Positions 22,905 through 33,285 of a stretch of DNA of 64,000 nucleotides are shown here, piece by piece. The stretch is from contig NC_134117.1 in assembly GCF_040939455.1 (NCBI RefSeq), forward strand, positions 68,408,501 to 68,472,500, in the 5' to 3' direction. Under the pieces are notes generated by a model. The model made no database searches and was not told the DNA's origin. It was given only the letters and a program-made list of their open reading frames with translations. Each line of letters starts with the position of its first letter. Within the stretch, counting starts at the first letter, position 1. The position numbers were made by a program, and so were the translations under genes. Source of the DNA: Microcebus murinus. Taxonomy: Eukaryota; Chordata; Mammalia; Primates; Cheirogaleidae.

Positions 22905-23404
22905 TGTAGCTAGGAACCGAATTGCAGCTAGGAGCTCTTTCCAGTGGGAACATACACAGTAAATATTTCCTAGTAACTTTTAACTGACCTAGAGCCCATT
23001 ACCATGTAATTAGCATAACATGGGTGGAGGGTTGTGAAAAATTCTGAGGTAGACGCATGTGTAAGGAAACTGCTATATAACCCCAACCTGTCAATCACCT
23101 CAAAAAATGGGAAATGACAACCAATCCTGAGGGGGAAAAGGCGGGACAAATTAGTGGGCTTATAAAAGGCAGCTTTGCTCAGACTTTTCCCACTCGGGGA
23201 GACTGATCTGCTCCACTCTCTCTGGAACTTATTTTCACCTTGTATAGCTTCCTTCCTTACTTTCATTCTTTCTTTTATGTGATAAACCATTTGTATAAAA
23301 TTGCTCTGTGTCTGTGATCATGCCATCATGGGCTCTACTTGATACCAGTTCCCACTCTTGACACTGGGAACTGGGGCCCAGGGAACATCGAGACGAACCT
23401 AACA
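22905..23404 (+). mobile_element. Probable endogenous retroviral LTR, plus strand
   Basis: Features in order: a possible TG start (TGTAGCTAGGAACCG), CCAAT-type AACCAATCCTGAGG at about 23120, a TATA word TTATAAAAGGCAGC at about 23160, a CTTTTCCCACTCGGGGAGAC cap-site region, a polyadenylation-like GATAAACCATTTG at about 23281, and a GT-rich tail GCTCTGTGTCTGTG. This is the promoter, R and poly(A) layout of a gammaretrovirus-type (ERV1) LTR. The family is not identified and the target duplication is not clean, so the ends are approximate. It carries no viral coding sequence. Confidence 0.5.
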
Positions 23405-24371
23405 CCCTCCCCTGCATGTCCCCTGCCCGCCATGTCTCCCGCACAGGCCCCGGCCTCATGGATGGTCCTCTCAGCCTTACACTGGGGTTCCTGCTCCCTC
23501 CCTGCACCCCACCAAGGCCACCGCTTTTTCTTGACATTTAGCAAACACTCTTTCACATACACGAATTTACCTTACTTACACATATATTTTGACTCATGGA
23601 AATTACTGCTTACAATTTGCATTTACAGTGAGCACTGTTTTTCACACTGCTTCTGATTCAAAGGCACAAAATGCGGCGAGAAGAGGTGGAGGCAGAATGA
23701 GTTGGGGGTTTCCCAAGGAAAGCCGCTCTCTTCCACCACTGGGTGTTGATACCACGAGCTTTGCATTCTGTTGTTTTGTATTTGTCCTTCCTTTGACTTC
23801 TGGGTTTTCTGATTCTTTACTTTAGGGGTCCCTTTTACAGTTGGACTTAATTTTTTTTGCAAAAGTATTCATGACTCTGTGGTTCAAAATGATTTTTCCT
23901 GGTACATCAAAATATGATCTTTTCAGTTGCTGTTTTGTTTAAAACCATAGTAACATAATTGAATTACCATTGGGAGTAGCCATTTCACAGAACTTTAAAA
24001 AATATTGAGCCAAATTTGTTTGACACTACACTTTACAACACTAGGAGTAAATCCTTTGTGATGAATGTTTTAATTGCTGAAAAGGGAAACTTGGGGAGGC
24101 GGTTTGAGAAGTTCTGGCTGGTGTCCCTGTGCCTGCTGTCAAGCAAGCACTGGCATGGCCTGCGCTGCCCCGGCAACCAGGAGGTCAGGGCACTCGGAGC
24201 ATGCTGACTTGGCTCTCGCGGGCTCCAGAGCCGCCCTGGGCCTCTGTCTCCTCGTGCTGGTGGGAACACGGCAGGACTCAACGTGGCTCCATTCCCCAGA
24301 GCAGTGCGGGATGAATCTCCTGGCTGTTGGCGGGAGGGTGAGGAGAAGGAGAGGGTTCCGTCCTCATTTCC
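23405..24371. other. No gene recognised
   Basis: Unassigned mixed DNA. No exon, RNA or clear repeat. Confidence 0.4.
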
Positions 24372-24735
24372 TGCTCATGGTGAATGTTTGTTCCCTCCAA
24401 AACCGTGTTGAAATCGAATTGCTTTCCCAAGGGTACTAAGAGGTGGGACCTTTAAGAGGTAATTAGGCCCTGAGTATCTCTGGAGTGGGCTCCTCTTAAA
24501 GGGCATATTTGGCCTCTCTCTCTCTGTCTTTTTCTTTCTCTCTCTTTCTCTGTCTCACCATCTCTTGCCCTCTTGCCTTCCACCATGGGATGACTCAGTA
24601 AGAAGCCCCTCGCCCAATGCCAGGGCCTTGATCTTGGACTTCCCGGCCTCCAGAACTGTGAGGAAATAAGTTTCTGTTTTTTGTAAATCACTGAGTCTCA
24701 GGTATTTTGTTGTAGCAGCAGGAGCAGACCTAGGC
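24372..24735 (+). mobile_element. MaLR LTR, MSTB-like, plus strand
   Basis: Contains TGAATGTTTGTTCCCTCCAA, AACCGTGTTGAAATCGAATT, AGAGGTGGGACCTTTAAGAG, GTAATTAGGCCCTGAG, GGGCCTTGATCTTGGACTTC, CCAGAACTGTGAGGAAATAA and TTTTGTTGTAGCAGCAGGAG. This is the full MST/MLT1 order with a CT-rich tract at 24514-24556 in the middle. It is a solo LTR. Confidence 0.8.
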
Positions 24736-24829
24736 CCTTCGTTGGTGCCTTGTGGGAAGGCTGTTATCCAGAATTGCTTCTGTGCTCGCATATTTAGTCC
24801 AGAAGAAGTCAACTGCTACTTGATTCAAG

Positions 24830-25262
24830 GTTATTTAATTTTTTAAATTAACACACAGTGAGTGTGACTTTTTGGGGGAACGCACAGTTCCACCACACTC
24901 AGGACCCAGCACCATCCCACCCTGCCCGGACACGCTGGGGCTGTTCCCCTACAGCCGCACCATCGCTGCCAGCCCCTGGCGCCCACGGAGCTACCTCTAT
25001 CCCTGCAGTTTGTCTTTCTGAGAATGTCGTACAAGTGGAATCACAGGGTACATAACCTTTGAGACTGGCTTCTTTTATTCAGAATAATACCTTTGAGATT
25101 CATCCAGTGTATTATGTGCGCCAGTAACTTGTCTCCTCTCTGCTCAGTTGTACCCAGTGTATGGACGCACCTCGGCTTGTTTACCATTCAACCATTGAGG
25201 GACACTTGGGTTATTTTCAGTTGTTGGTGATTATGAATGAAGCTGCTATAAACATTCACATG
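24830..25262 (-). mobile_element. L1M fragment, minus strand
   Basis: Reverse L1 ORF2/3' region: TGTCGTACAAGTGGAATCAC, TTTGAGACTGGCTTCTTTTA, GAGATTCATCCAGTGTATTA, ACTTGGGTTATTTTCAGTTG and GAATGAAGCTGCTATAAACA. The order is correct for an old L1M element. Confidence 0.7.
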
Positions 25263-25334
25263 GAGGTCAAGTTTTCTTTTTAAAGAAGTTCCATTTTAAG
25301 AAGTTCCTTTTTGAGTATTATTTCTCCCTGTGGA

Positions 25335-25865
25335 GGCTTTAAAACATGGCTGCAGATTTTCTGACACTCCTCCCATTGGGAGGTGGCATCTGTGTCCCTT
25401 CCCCTTGAATCTGGGTGGGCTGCTTTGAACAATAATATTAATATATAGCAGAAGCGATGCTGTGTGACCTGGGCATAAAAGGGCACGCAGTTTCTGCCTT
25501 GTTTTCCAGAACACCTGCTCTTGGAGTCCTGACCCAGCATAGGAGACGTCCTGTCTGTCACTGCCGCCATGCTGGAGAGGCACATGGAGGAGCTCCGTCC
25601 GACTGACAGTGCCGACTGGACCAGCCCCGTGCCTTCCGAGTCGCTAGACATGTGCGTGAGGCCAGCATGGTCCCTCCAGAAGAGCCCACTTGCCAGCCGG
25701 ACACCACAAAGTGACCACCATGGTGCCGTGGGAAGCAGAAAGTCACCCAGCCCAACCTTGTCAAATTTCCTGAGCCACAAAATCATGAGACATAATGAAG
25801 TGGTGGTTGTTTTTTTTACCAAGTTTGCATTTGTTTGTTCCACAATTGTGGATAACTGGAACACT
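25335..25865 (+). mobile_element. Ancient LTR-like repeat
   Basis: The text ATGGCTGCAGATTTTCTGAC, CCTTGAATCTGGGTGGGCTG, GCGATGCTGTGTGACCTGGG, CATAAAAGGGCACGCAGTTT, AGACATGTGCGTGAGGCC and TGGATAACTGGAACACTC follows a widespread ancient mammalian LTR-like repeat, probably of the ERVL/MaLR class. I cannot assign the subfamily. Open frames of 222-224 codons overlap it on both strands and appear to be by chance. Confidence 0.5.
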
Positions 25866-26509
25866 CCCAGTGAGTACCGAGGCTTCACAGGAGCAAGGAT
25901 CATGTCCCTTGATAATCTAAAACTTTGGAACCAGCAGTGCTCAATAAGCATCACTTTAATTTTTGAAAACTATTATTTCCTCCCCATGCTTGGCAAGGCA
26001 CTTTATAAATATTGTGTGATGCTGATAAGGAGGTGGAATTACCTAGTAATTATCTTCATGATAAGAACATTATCCAATAGCTATCACATGCTATTAAATA
26101 TGTTCCTCATGGACTTGCCGGTGACCTGCAGAAGCTGGCAAGGGCTTAAAAGACCATCTATTTCACCTGGGCGTCAGCCAGTGGGGCGGGGAGGCCCAAG
26201 TGGGGAAGGGAGCAGGGACTTGGAGCCCGATGTGTGATTTCTGGTTTGGTGCTTTTCCCTGCACCGCACCACCAGCTCCTTCCTGGAGTGACCAGTCGTT
26301 GGGTTATTCTAAGCGTTAGGTACACAGCCTTGTGTCCACCAGCGGAGAGGCTGGGGGCAGCAGACAGGAAGGAGGGGCGTGAGTGGGCCCCAAACCTCTG
26401 CACCGTGGAAGGGACAGCAGGTGTCAGTGTCAGGATGTGGTTGAGGGGTGTCCGAATGAGGGCGGTGGGTTGAAGAAGTGGAAGGGGGTCAGTTAGTCAT
26501 CCTACTAGG
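25866..26509. other. No gene recognised
   Basis: Unassigned DNA, AT-rich to 26110 and then mixed. No gene or clear repeat. Confidence 0.4.
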
Positions 26510-27224
26510 AAGAGAAGGATGTGGATGTCCAGACGCCATTCATCCACCTACTCTGTTGACTATTCCAGTTTATTTAGTCACTAATCACCACCTAGTTATC
26601 GAATACCCTCTTTGCACTGGTTACCGGAGTGCAGAGAACATGTGAAGAAATACGAGTCCTGCTCTGGGATTGCTTGTAACCCAGAGAGGGAGATAGCAGG
26701 GTGGCAGAGTTGAGATGGAGGCGAGGAGAAAGCTTTGGGGGCACAAACCAGGGCTGCTCACCCCATCTTAGTATCGGAGAATTTTCTGGAGATGATGACA
26801 TTAAGGCTGAGACCTGGAGATAAGGGGCTAGACAAGATCAGTCTCTGAGGACTAACATGCATTTGATAGATTTAGCCGTGGGCCAGCTGGGTGGCCTTGG
26901 CGGGAAGTTCCTGGGAGGGGCAGAAGCCAGAGGGCATTGGGTTAAGGAGTGAGGGGGACAAGGAGGAGACGCTGTGTGCAGGGCTCCGGCTTTACTGTTG
27001 GTGAGGACTTGGTTCTTCGTCTCTGCAGGCTCTCCCACCCGAACTTTCCCCGGATTGGGTGTTCCGTGGCCTTGACTTCTGTTCTGTGAAACCGGTCCTT
27101 CCTGGCACTTCACTGTCGTCCTGTCAGCCATCATGGGCGCCCCGCACGGTGCAGTGAGTGGGAGCAAGGACGCTGCAGCCAAGCAGGCTGATGTTTGAAT
27201 TCTGCTTTTATTACTCACTGGATA

Positions 27225-27375
27225 AGAAAACCTTGAAAAATTTTCCTAAACACCCAGAACTTCAAATGTCCCATCTATAAGATGTGGATAAAAGCACATA
27301 CCTCACAGGATTGTTTTGAGGATTAGTGACGTATGTGGAGCCTTTTAGCTCAGTGCCAGGTAGAAGCAAATGCTC
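27225..27375 (+). mobile_element. MIR element, plus strand
   Basis: AAATGTCCCATCTATAAGAT, GTGGATAAAAGCACATACCT, CACAGGATTGTTTTGAGGAT and CTTTTAGCTCAGTGCCAGGT follow the MIR 3' half in plus orientation. Confidence 0.65.
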
Positions 27376-28400
27376 TACCTAGTCTGTGGTGCAGAGTCAT
27401 GGGCCAGGCAGTGTGGGCCTCGAGGAAGGAAGGAACCCAGTGGGCTCAAGGGCAAGAAGAGGACCAGTTGGCTGGAGAACTTACTATGAGGGCAGAAGGA
27501 AATGCAGTTTGGGAAACTGATAGAGACTTGATCATGTGGGGTTTGGTAGCTGCATTTAGGATGCCAATTTGATGTGACTCGTTCTGTCCTCTAAAGTTGA
27601 GACTGACCGCATGGTCTCCACCATGTGCAGATTAGAGGTGTGCAAGAGAGGATTCATGGTAGCCCAGGCAAGAGCTGATGGTGGCTGGTGCTAAGGAAGT
27701 AGTGGTGTGAAGCACAACTTAGGAGGTAAAAAATCAACCAGGTTCAGGGATGGACTAGGTGTCTGATTGTGCGTGTTGAGGGTTGTGAGGGAAAGGGATA
27801 TTGAAGATGGTTTAGCTTTTCTGGCTTAGGCAGCTGCACGGATAAGGTGCCACTCACTGAGATGGGGATCCAGGAAGAGGAGCACCCTCTGGAGCACCGT
27901 AAGTTCAGGTTTGCGTATTCTGGAAGAGGAGCCTTCAGGACACAAGATGGGAGATACTGAGGAGACACATAGATTCAGAGTCAAAGCTCAGAGATGAGGT
28001 CTGGGTGGAGATGCAACCTTGGGAGTCAGCTAAAGGCAGATAGATGTGTGTTAGGGTAATTTGTGCTAGCTTCTGTAACCCCCGAAAATCTCAGTGGGTG
28101 AATGATAAATGTCGTTTTCTTGCTCTTGCAAAGTCTGTTGTGAGTCAGATGTTCTCCTGGATGTCCACCCTCCAAATGGTGGCTTGGGGATCTAAGCTCC
28201 AGAACAAGGGAGGTTGTGTAGATGTCTTACAGTGTACGCCACACCCACCCATGTTCCATGGGCTGGAACCCAGTCATGTGGGCCTGCCGTAACTATAAGA
28301 GAAGCTGGAAAATGGGGCTGTTCTGTTACACATACTCCTGAAGAAAATCCGAGATTGGTGAACATCTAGGCAGGTAGCCATGGTAAAGAATGTTGTGGTT

Positions 28401-28521
28401 CAACAAGTAAGATGTGCAACGTTTGGGGGATGGACATGCTTGAGGCTCTTACTCGAGAGGGGGAGAGGGGCATGGGCAATATAAGTAACCTTGACACTTG
28501 TACCCCCATAATACGCTAAAA
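28401..28521 (+). mobile_element. 5'-truncated strepsirrhine L1 tail, plus strand
   Basis: About 121 bases of L1 3' end: GGGGGATGGACATGCTTGAG, TATAAGTAACCTTGACACTT and GTACCCCCATAATACGCTAA, then a short A run. This is the lemur-type L1 3' UTR, unlike the human form. It is bounded by a perfect 16-base target duplication, AAAGAATGTTGTGGTT, at 28385-28400 and 28522-28537. It is severely 5'-truncated, as typical for L1. Confidence 0.85.
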
Positions 28522-28960
28522 AAAGAATGTTGTGGTTACAGATGAGAACCCCTTGGGTTACAGATGACGTGTCCAAGGGCTCGAGCTGTTTGTACACACA
28601 CAGGCAGTTAGAATAGATGGATTGGCAAAGACAACAGAGGATAGCCAGAGATATAGGAGAACAACCAAGAGAATGTGGAGTCAGGGGAGCCAAGAGGAAG
28701 GACTCTGAAAAGCATCCGCTGACGTGAGTTCTGTGGGGACCACTGATGGTAAGAGGAGTCACCTTCTTGGGGAACTGCTGGAGGCAGAAACCTGTTCCAA
28801 CCCAGCTGAGAGTCAGTGAGATGTGAGTTAACAAAAACGAATGTAGACAATTCTCTTGAGAAGTTTGGTTTTGGATGGGAGAGCAGTTTGGATGGGGGGC
28901 GGTGACTAGAAGAAATATTGCAGTTGAGGCAGTTTTTTCATGTATTTTGCTTTTAAGATG

Positions 28961-29371
28961 GGAAAGACTTGAATTTGTTTAAGCTGCAATTTCAGAAAGA
29001 GAGGGAGACCAAGAAATGGGAGAAGAACCCTGTGATGATGAGCAGTCCCTGGGAAGGTGAGAGGATTGAGACCCCCATAGGAGCCGCCCCCGTCACATCT
29101 CCCCCGCCTTGTGCTGGAGAGGAAGGAGAGGACCTGCCTGCCAGCCTTGGGTCTGGATTACTTTTGAAATTTACCCTTAGACTACACATCCTGCTCAGCT
29201 CTGTGGAGACTGATCGCTTAGCTCAGAGCCCAGGGGATGGAGGAGTGAGGGGAATGGGTTCAATGCTCAATGACTCCCTCTGGAGTTCAGTGAGAGTTCC
29301 GCCCTGTGGTCCTGCCTCTGCCGGGCTCTTCCACCCTTACTCACCATACCCTCCTCCACCTACCCACCCTT
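28961..29371. other. No gene recognised
   Basis: Apparently single-copy DNA leading to the Alu. A 163-codon plus-strand frame runs from here into the Alu and is not gene-like. Confidence 0.4.
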
Positions 29372-29385
29372 TGAAACCAGTCTTT

Positions 29386-29720
<335 letters not shown>

Positions 29721-29734
29721 TGAAACCAGTCTTT

Positions 29735-30145
29735 CCTGATTACTTGCAGTTCTAGTTCCTCAGTTGAGTTTTGTTCTCTCTGCCTTTGACCTAACTCGAA
29801 GTTGCTTCTTCTCTCTGGACACAATTCCTTTGATTCTTCCCCCAGGTTATCTCCTGTTCATCACCCTGTATCCCTCTCCACTCATCCCTCCCACCAAGGA
29901 TTTGTGTTCTTTCTGAGCCATTCTTCCTACAAAGCACACCCAGGATAGGAGAACATTCAGATTTCAAGTAAATGACTCAATAATAGTCCAAACAATCTGG
30001 ACAGGTGTGAGACAGGCACAGAACTGAAACATACCTAGATAGAAAAACAAGAACATCTGAATAGGTTTTTGCAATGCATATGGTACACATTTAAGAAAGT
30101 TCTAACTACAAAGATGAAGGAACAAAGAACTGCTTTTTTTAGTTA
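29735..30145. other. No gene recognised
   Basis: Unassigned DNA between the Alu and the mariner. Nothing supportable. Confidence 0.4.
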
Positions 30146-31456
30146 TTAGGTTGGTGCAAAAGTAATTCTGGTTTCATACTGTGAATTTTAAATCATTATA
30201 AATAGACTTAAACACATCTTTATTAATCAAAATAGGAACCATTACAATCAACACATCTTTGCCAATGACAAATAAGTTTGCTTATTCCCATAGTGTAAAA
30301 ATCCATGCTTTGGGATTCCATGAAATCTTGGAAAGCATTTTCTGCATCCTGCTGGTTGTGGAAGCTTTTTCTGTGCAAAAAGTTGGTGAGATGCTTGAAG
30401 AAGTAAGTGGTAGTTAGTTGGCAAGAGGTCAGGTGAGTATGGCAGATGGGGCAAAACTTTGTAGCCCAATTCTTTCAACTTTTGAAGCATTGGTTATGTG
30501 ACATGCGGTTGGGTGTTGTCACTGAGAAAAATTGGGCCCTTTCTGTTGACCCATGCTGGCTGCAGGCTTTGCAGTTTTCGGTGCATCTCATCGATTTGCT
30601 GAGCATACTTCTTAGATGTTATTGGTTCCACTAGGATTCAGAAAGCTATAGTGGATCAGCTATAGTGGATTCAGAAAGCTATAGTGGATCAGATCACCAA
30701 ACGGTGACCATGACCTTTTTTTGGTGAAAGTTTGGCTTTGGGAAGTGCTTTGGAGCTTTTTCTCTGTCCAACCACTGAGCTGGTAGCTGCCAGATGTCAT
30801 ATAAAATCCACTTGTCATCGCACGTCACAATCTGATTGAGAAATGGTTCGTTGTTGCGTACAAGAGAAGATGACACTTCAAAATGACGACTTTTTTTTTT
30901 TTTTATTTTCAGTCAGCTCATGAGGCAGCCACTTACTGAGATTTTTCACCTTTCCAATTTGCTTCAAATGCTGAACAACCGTAAATTGGTTGACGTTGAG
31001 TTCTTTGGCAACTTCTCCTGTAGTTGTAAGAGGATCAGCTTCCATGATTGCTCTCAATTGGTCATTGTCAACTTCTGATGGCTGGCCACTGCACCCCTCA
31101 TCTTTAAGGCTCTAGTCTCTTTTGCGAAACTTCTTGAACCACCACTGCACTGTCCGTTTGTTAGCAGTTCCTGGGCCAAATGTGTTGTTGATGTTGTGAG
31201 CTGTCTCTCCTGCTTTACGACCCATTTTGAACTCAGTAAGAAAATTGCTCAAATTTGCTTTGTGTCTAACATGATTTCCATTGTCTAAAATAAATATAAA
31301 ATAAGCAGCAAGTAATAAGTCATTAGCAAAAAATCCTAAAGTGAGAAATGTGTATTAAAATGATGTATAATAAAATCACACTTATTTAAGAATGTATTCT
31401 AATAGCAAATGGCAAATTTCAACAATGCTAAAACCACAATTACTTTTGCACCAATA
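30146..31456 (-). mobile_element. Hsmar1-like mariner transposon, nearly full length
   Basis: A Tc1/mariner element of about 1.31 kb. The left terminal repeat reads TTAGGTTGGTGCAAAAG. The right terminal repeat, reverse complemented, has GGTGCAAAAGTAATTGTGG. These are the Hsmar1/MADE1-type ends. The left end abuts TA, the mariner target. The transposase lies on the minus strand and is inactivated (see 30223-31272). Length matches the usual 1.3 kb of mariners. Internal changes include a 26-base string duplicated with 33-base spacing (30634-30659 and 30667-30692) and a T run near 30890. Hsmar1 is normally described from anthropoid primates, so its presence beside lemur-type Alus is notable. Confidence 0.88.
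30223..31272 (-). pseudogene. Broken mariner transposase (Hsmar1/SETMAR-like)
   Basis: Encodes a decayed mariner transposase, a DDD-type cut-and-paste recombinase. The start ATG is at 31272-31270 (M-L-D-T-K-Q-I). The next codon is an in-frame TGA (31251-31249) where Arg is expected, and the frame shifts within the following few codons. N-terminal helix-turn-helix text is readable, including V-Q-W-W-F-K-K-F. A first catalytic Asp occurs in the motif T-C-D-D-K-W. The C-terminal part (30490-30248) has L-P-H-L-P-Y-S-P-D-L-L-P-T-N-Y-H, where the third catalytic position is Asn (codon AAC) instead of Asp. The final G-S-Y-F-D and stop are at about 30223-30240. The central and C-terminal pieces are in different frames, so no functional protein is possible. 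Family: cecropia-clade mariner, the same type domesticated in SETMAR. Confidence 0.88.
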
Positions 31457-31913
31457 CTTCTTGACTTCAAAATTCCAGGTACCTTTCTGTAATCTCTCAA
31501 GTCTCCTGTATTCTGGCCAATTTATTATGAAAGTTCTTGAGGAAAAAAACTCAATCATTTATCTTTGATCTAATCTACAGTTTGAGATTTTTAAAAAAGT
31601 TTTACATATTTGGCTTATAGTAGTGGTTTTCTAAGTGTTCTCATAAAACAGTGCATTGGGTTTTACAGGAAAACTGTATTTAATACTAAAGTGATGCTAA
31701 TCAGTTATATCCTTTACAGACTAGGACAGGAGGACACTCAGTTGCTTTCTAAGAATTCTCTATGCAGATTTGTAAAGCTGAGATGGGTGTTTCACACCAA
31801 ACCAGTTTTCATTGATTGGTATGCAGCCTTGAACCTGAATTTAGGTGGTGCTGTGTTTTGTGGACTTTCTGTAACATCCTTGCTAGAGTCTTTCTAAAAT
31901 AAGTGTCTCAGTA
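31457..31913. other. No gene recognised
   Basis: AT-leaning DNA with a 95-codon open frame (31610-31897) that shows no recognisable domain. Unassigned. Confidence 0.4.
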
Positions 31914-31924
31914 TTTATTTTTAA

Positions 31925-32251
31925 ATTTTTTTGATTTTTTTTTCTTTCTTTTTTTTAGAGAGAGAGTCTTGTTCTGTCATCCAGGATGTAGTGCAGTGGC
32001 ATGATCATAGCTCACTGTAACCTTGAATTTCTGGACACAAGCAATCCTTTTGCCTCAACCTCCCACATGGCCAGGACTATTGGCACATGGCACCGCCAAC
32101 CTAGCTAAATTTAAAAAAATTTTTTTGTAGAGACAGGGTCTTGCTGTGTTGCCCAGGGTGGTCTCAAACTCCTAGCCTCAAGTGATTCTCCCATTTGGGC
32201 CTCCTAAAATGCTGGAATTACAGAAAAGAATGACTGCACTTGACCTCAATG
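31925..32251 (-). mobile_element. Old Alu (AluJ-like), minus strand
   Basis: Reverse Alu with many changes: AGAGAGAGAGTCTTGTTCTG, GTAGTGCAGTGGCATGATCA, CTCACTGTAACCTTGAATTT and GTAGAGACAGGGTCTTGCTG. It lacks the lemur inter-arm insert, consistent with an older insertion shared by all primates. Flanked by an 11-base repeat, TTTATTTTTAA, at 31914-31924 and 32252-32262. Confidence 0.85.
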
Positions 32252-32262
32252 TTTATTTTTAA

Positions 32263-32604
32263 GTTGATTTTTTAACCTTTTAAAAGAGTTATTTTTAAAA
32301 TTTATTACTTTCTGACTCCATAAGTGGAATACTTAGAATACTTAAGGTTTCAAAGAACTGGATTTGAATAAGAGGTACAGTATATCTAGCAGCTTGATTT
32401 TTCAGGGTAACCCCCTAATAATATGAGATATTGTGTGAGAAAAGATATTCTTCTCAATTCTAATTGGTGCAAATTATATATTTTTTTCCAAGACTGGAAA
32501 CACAACTTCTGGTTTCCTACTTGTTTGAGAAATCCTTCACTAAGCAAATTCATATGCCCCTAGGTACAGTTTGATTGTAGAAAACTATTTCTGACAAACC
32601 CAAA
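32263..32604. other. No gene recognised
   Basis: AT-rich unassigned DNA. Confidence 0.4.
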
Positions 32605-32697
32605 CACACACACACATCTCTATATAATATTATATTATACATATATGTATGTGTGTGTACATTATACATATACATACATAAATACATACACACAGAA
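32605..32697 (+). repeat. Mixed CA/TA/TG microsatellite
   Basis: ACACACACACAC, then TATATAATATTATATTATAC, then TATGTATGTGTGTG and ATACATACATAAATACATAC. An imperfect alternating purine-pyrimidine cluster with partial dyad symmetry, liable to slippage and cruciform formation. Confidence 0.85.
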
Positions 32698-32719
32698 TCA
32701 CAAAAAGTTCTAATTTTTT

Positions 32720-32840
32720 TGTCTTTATTCCAACAAATATTTATCAAGCACCTACTATGTCTATAAGCTAGACTCTGTGGTTACAAGGCCAAATAAGAGA
32801 CTGTCTCTGGCTTTGAAGAGCCCATAGCAATTCTAGCCTT
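32720..32840 (-). mobile_element. L2 3' fragment, minus strand
   Basis: TTCCAACAAATATTTATCAA, GCACCTACTATGTCTATAAG and AGACTGTCTCTGGCTTTGAA are the classic reversed L2 3' end. Confidence 0.6.
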
Positions 32841-33117
32841 CATATGTAAACAACGTACTGAATGCAAGGTCTTGATAGGTACAGTGGGGAAATCGTGGCT
32901 GGTTGGGCTCTTCACATGGGGCACTGGGCCAGCTTCCCGGATGACCCCTGACTCTACCCACGTGGTCACTTGCACAGACACATTCCTTGGCAGCCCAGTG
33001 CAGCAGTGCAGATCCCAAACGTGTCTCTGTCCTTCCTACTGGCCCATCCGCGACTGGGCTGTGGGGGACTCATGGGCGCCAGGCCCCAGCTGCCTGGCCA
33101 TGGGCAGGGCTTCACTT

Positions 33118-33285
33118 CTCTGTGGTTCAGTTCCCTCATCTTTCATTTGGGAAAACAATAGTAACTGCTCAATTGGGTAGATGTGGGTTAACTAAATGAG
33201 TTCATTTCTGTAAAGTCCTAACAACAATACTTGGCACATAGCAAGTGTTTGGACAATTTTAGCTCTTATTATTATTACAGATCTA
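33118..33285 (+). mobile_element. MIR element, plus strand
   Basis: TCAGTTCCCTCATCTTTCAT, AACTAAATGAGTTCATTTCT, CAATACTTGGCACATAGCAA, GTGTTTGGACAATTTTAGCT and CTTATTATTATTAC form a well-preserved MIR 3' half. Confidence 0.8.

Larger units (their letters stand above)
26510..28960 (+). mobile_element. Purine-rich ancient repeat composite
   Basis: Much of this region reads as a decayed, G/A-rich ancient mammalian interspersed repeat. Recurrent phrases are GGCAAGAGCTGATGGTGGCT, CACTCACTGAGATGGGGATC, AGGAGCACCCTC, GCCAGAGATATAGGAGAACA and CAACCAAGAGAATGTGGAGT. The same family appears in pieces at 34260-34880, 50300-50415 and 57120-57360. It is broken here by a MIR (27225-27375), an unassigned repeat (28045-28335) and an L1 tail (28401-28521). 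I cannot name the family. Confidence 0.45.

Noticed and set aside
25280..26237. Frames of 222-224 codons on opposite strands
   Set aside because: Both overlap an ancient LTR-like repeat, oppose each other and have no recognisable domain.
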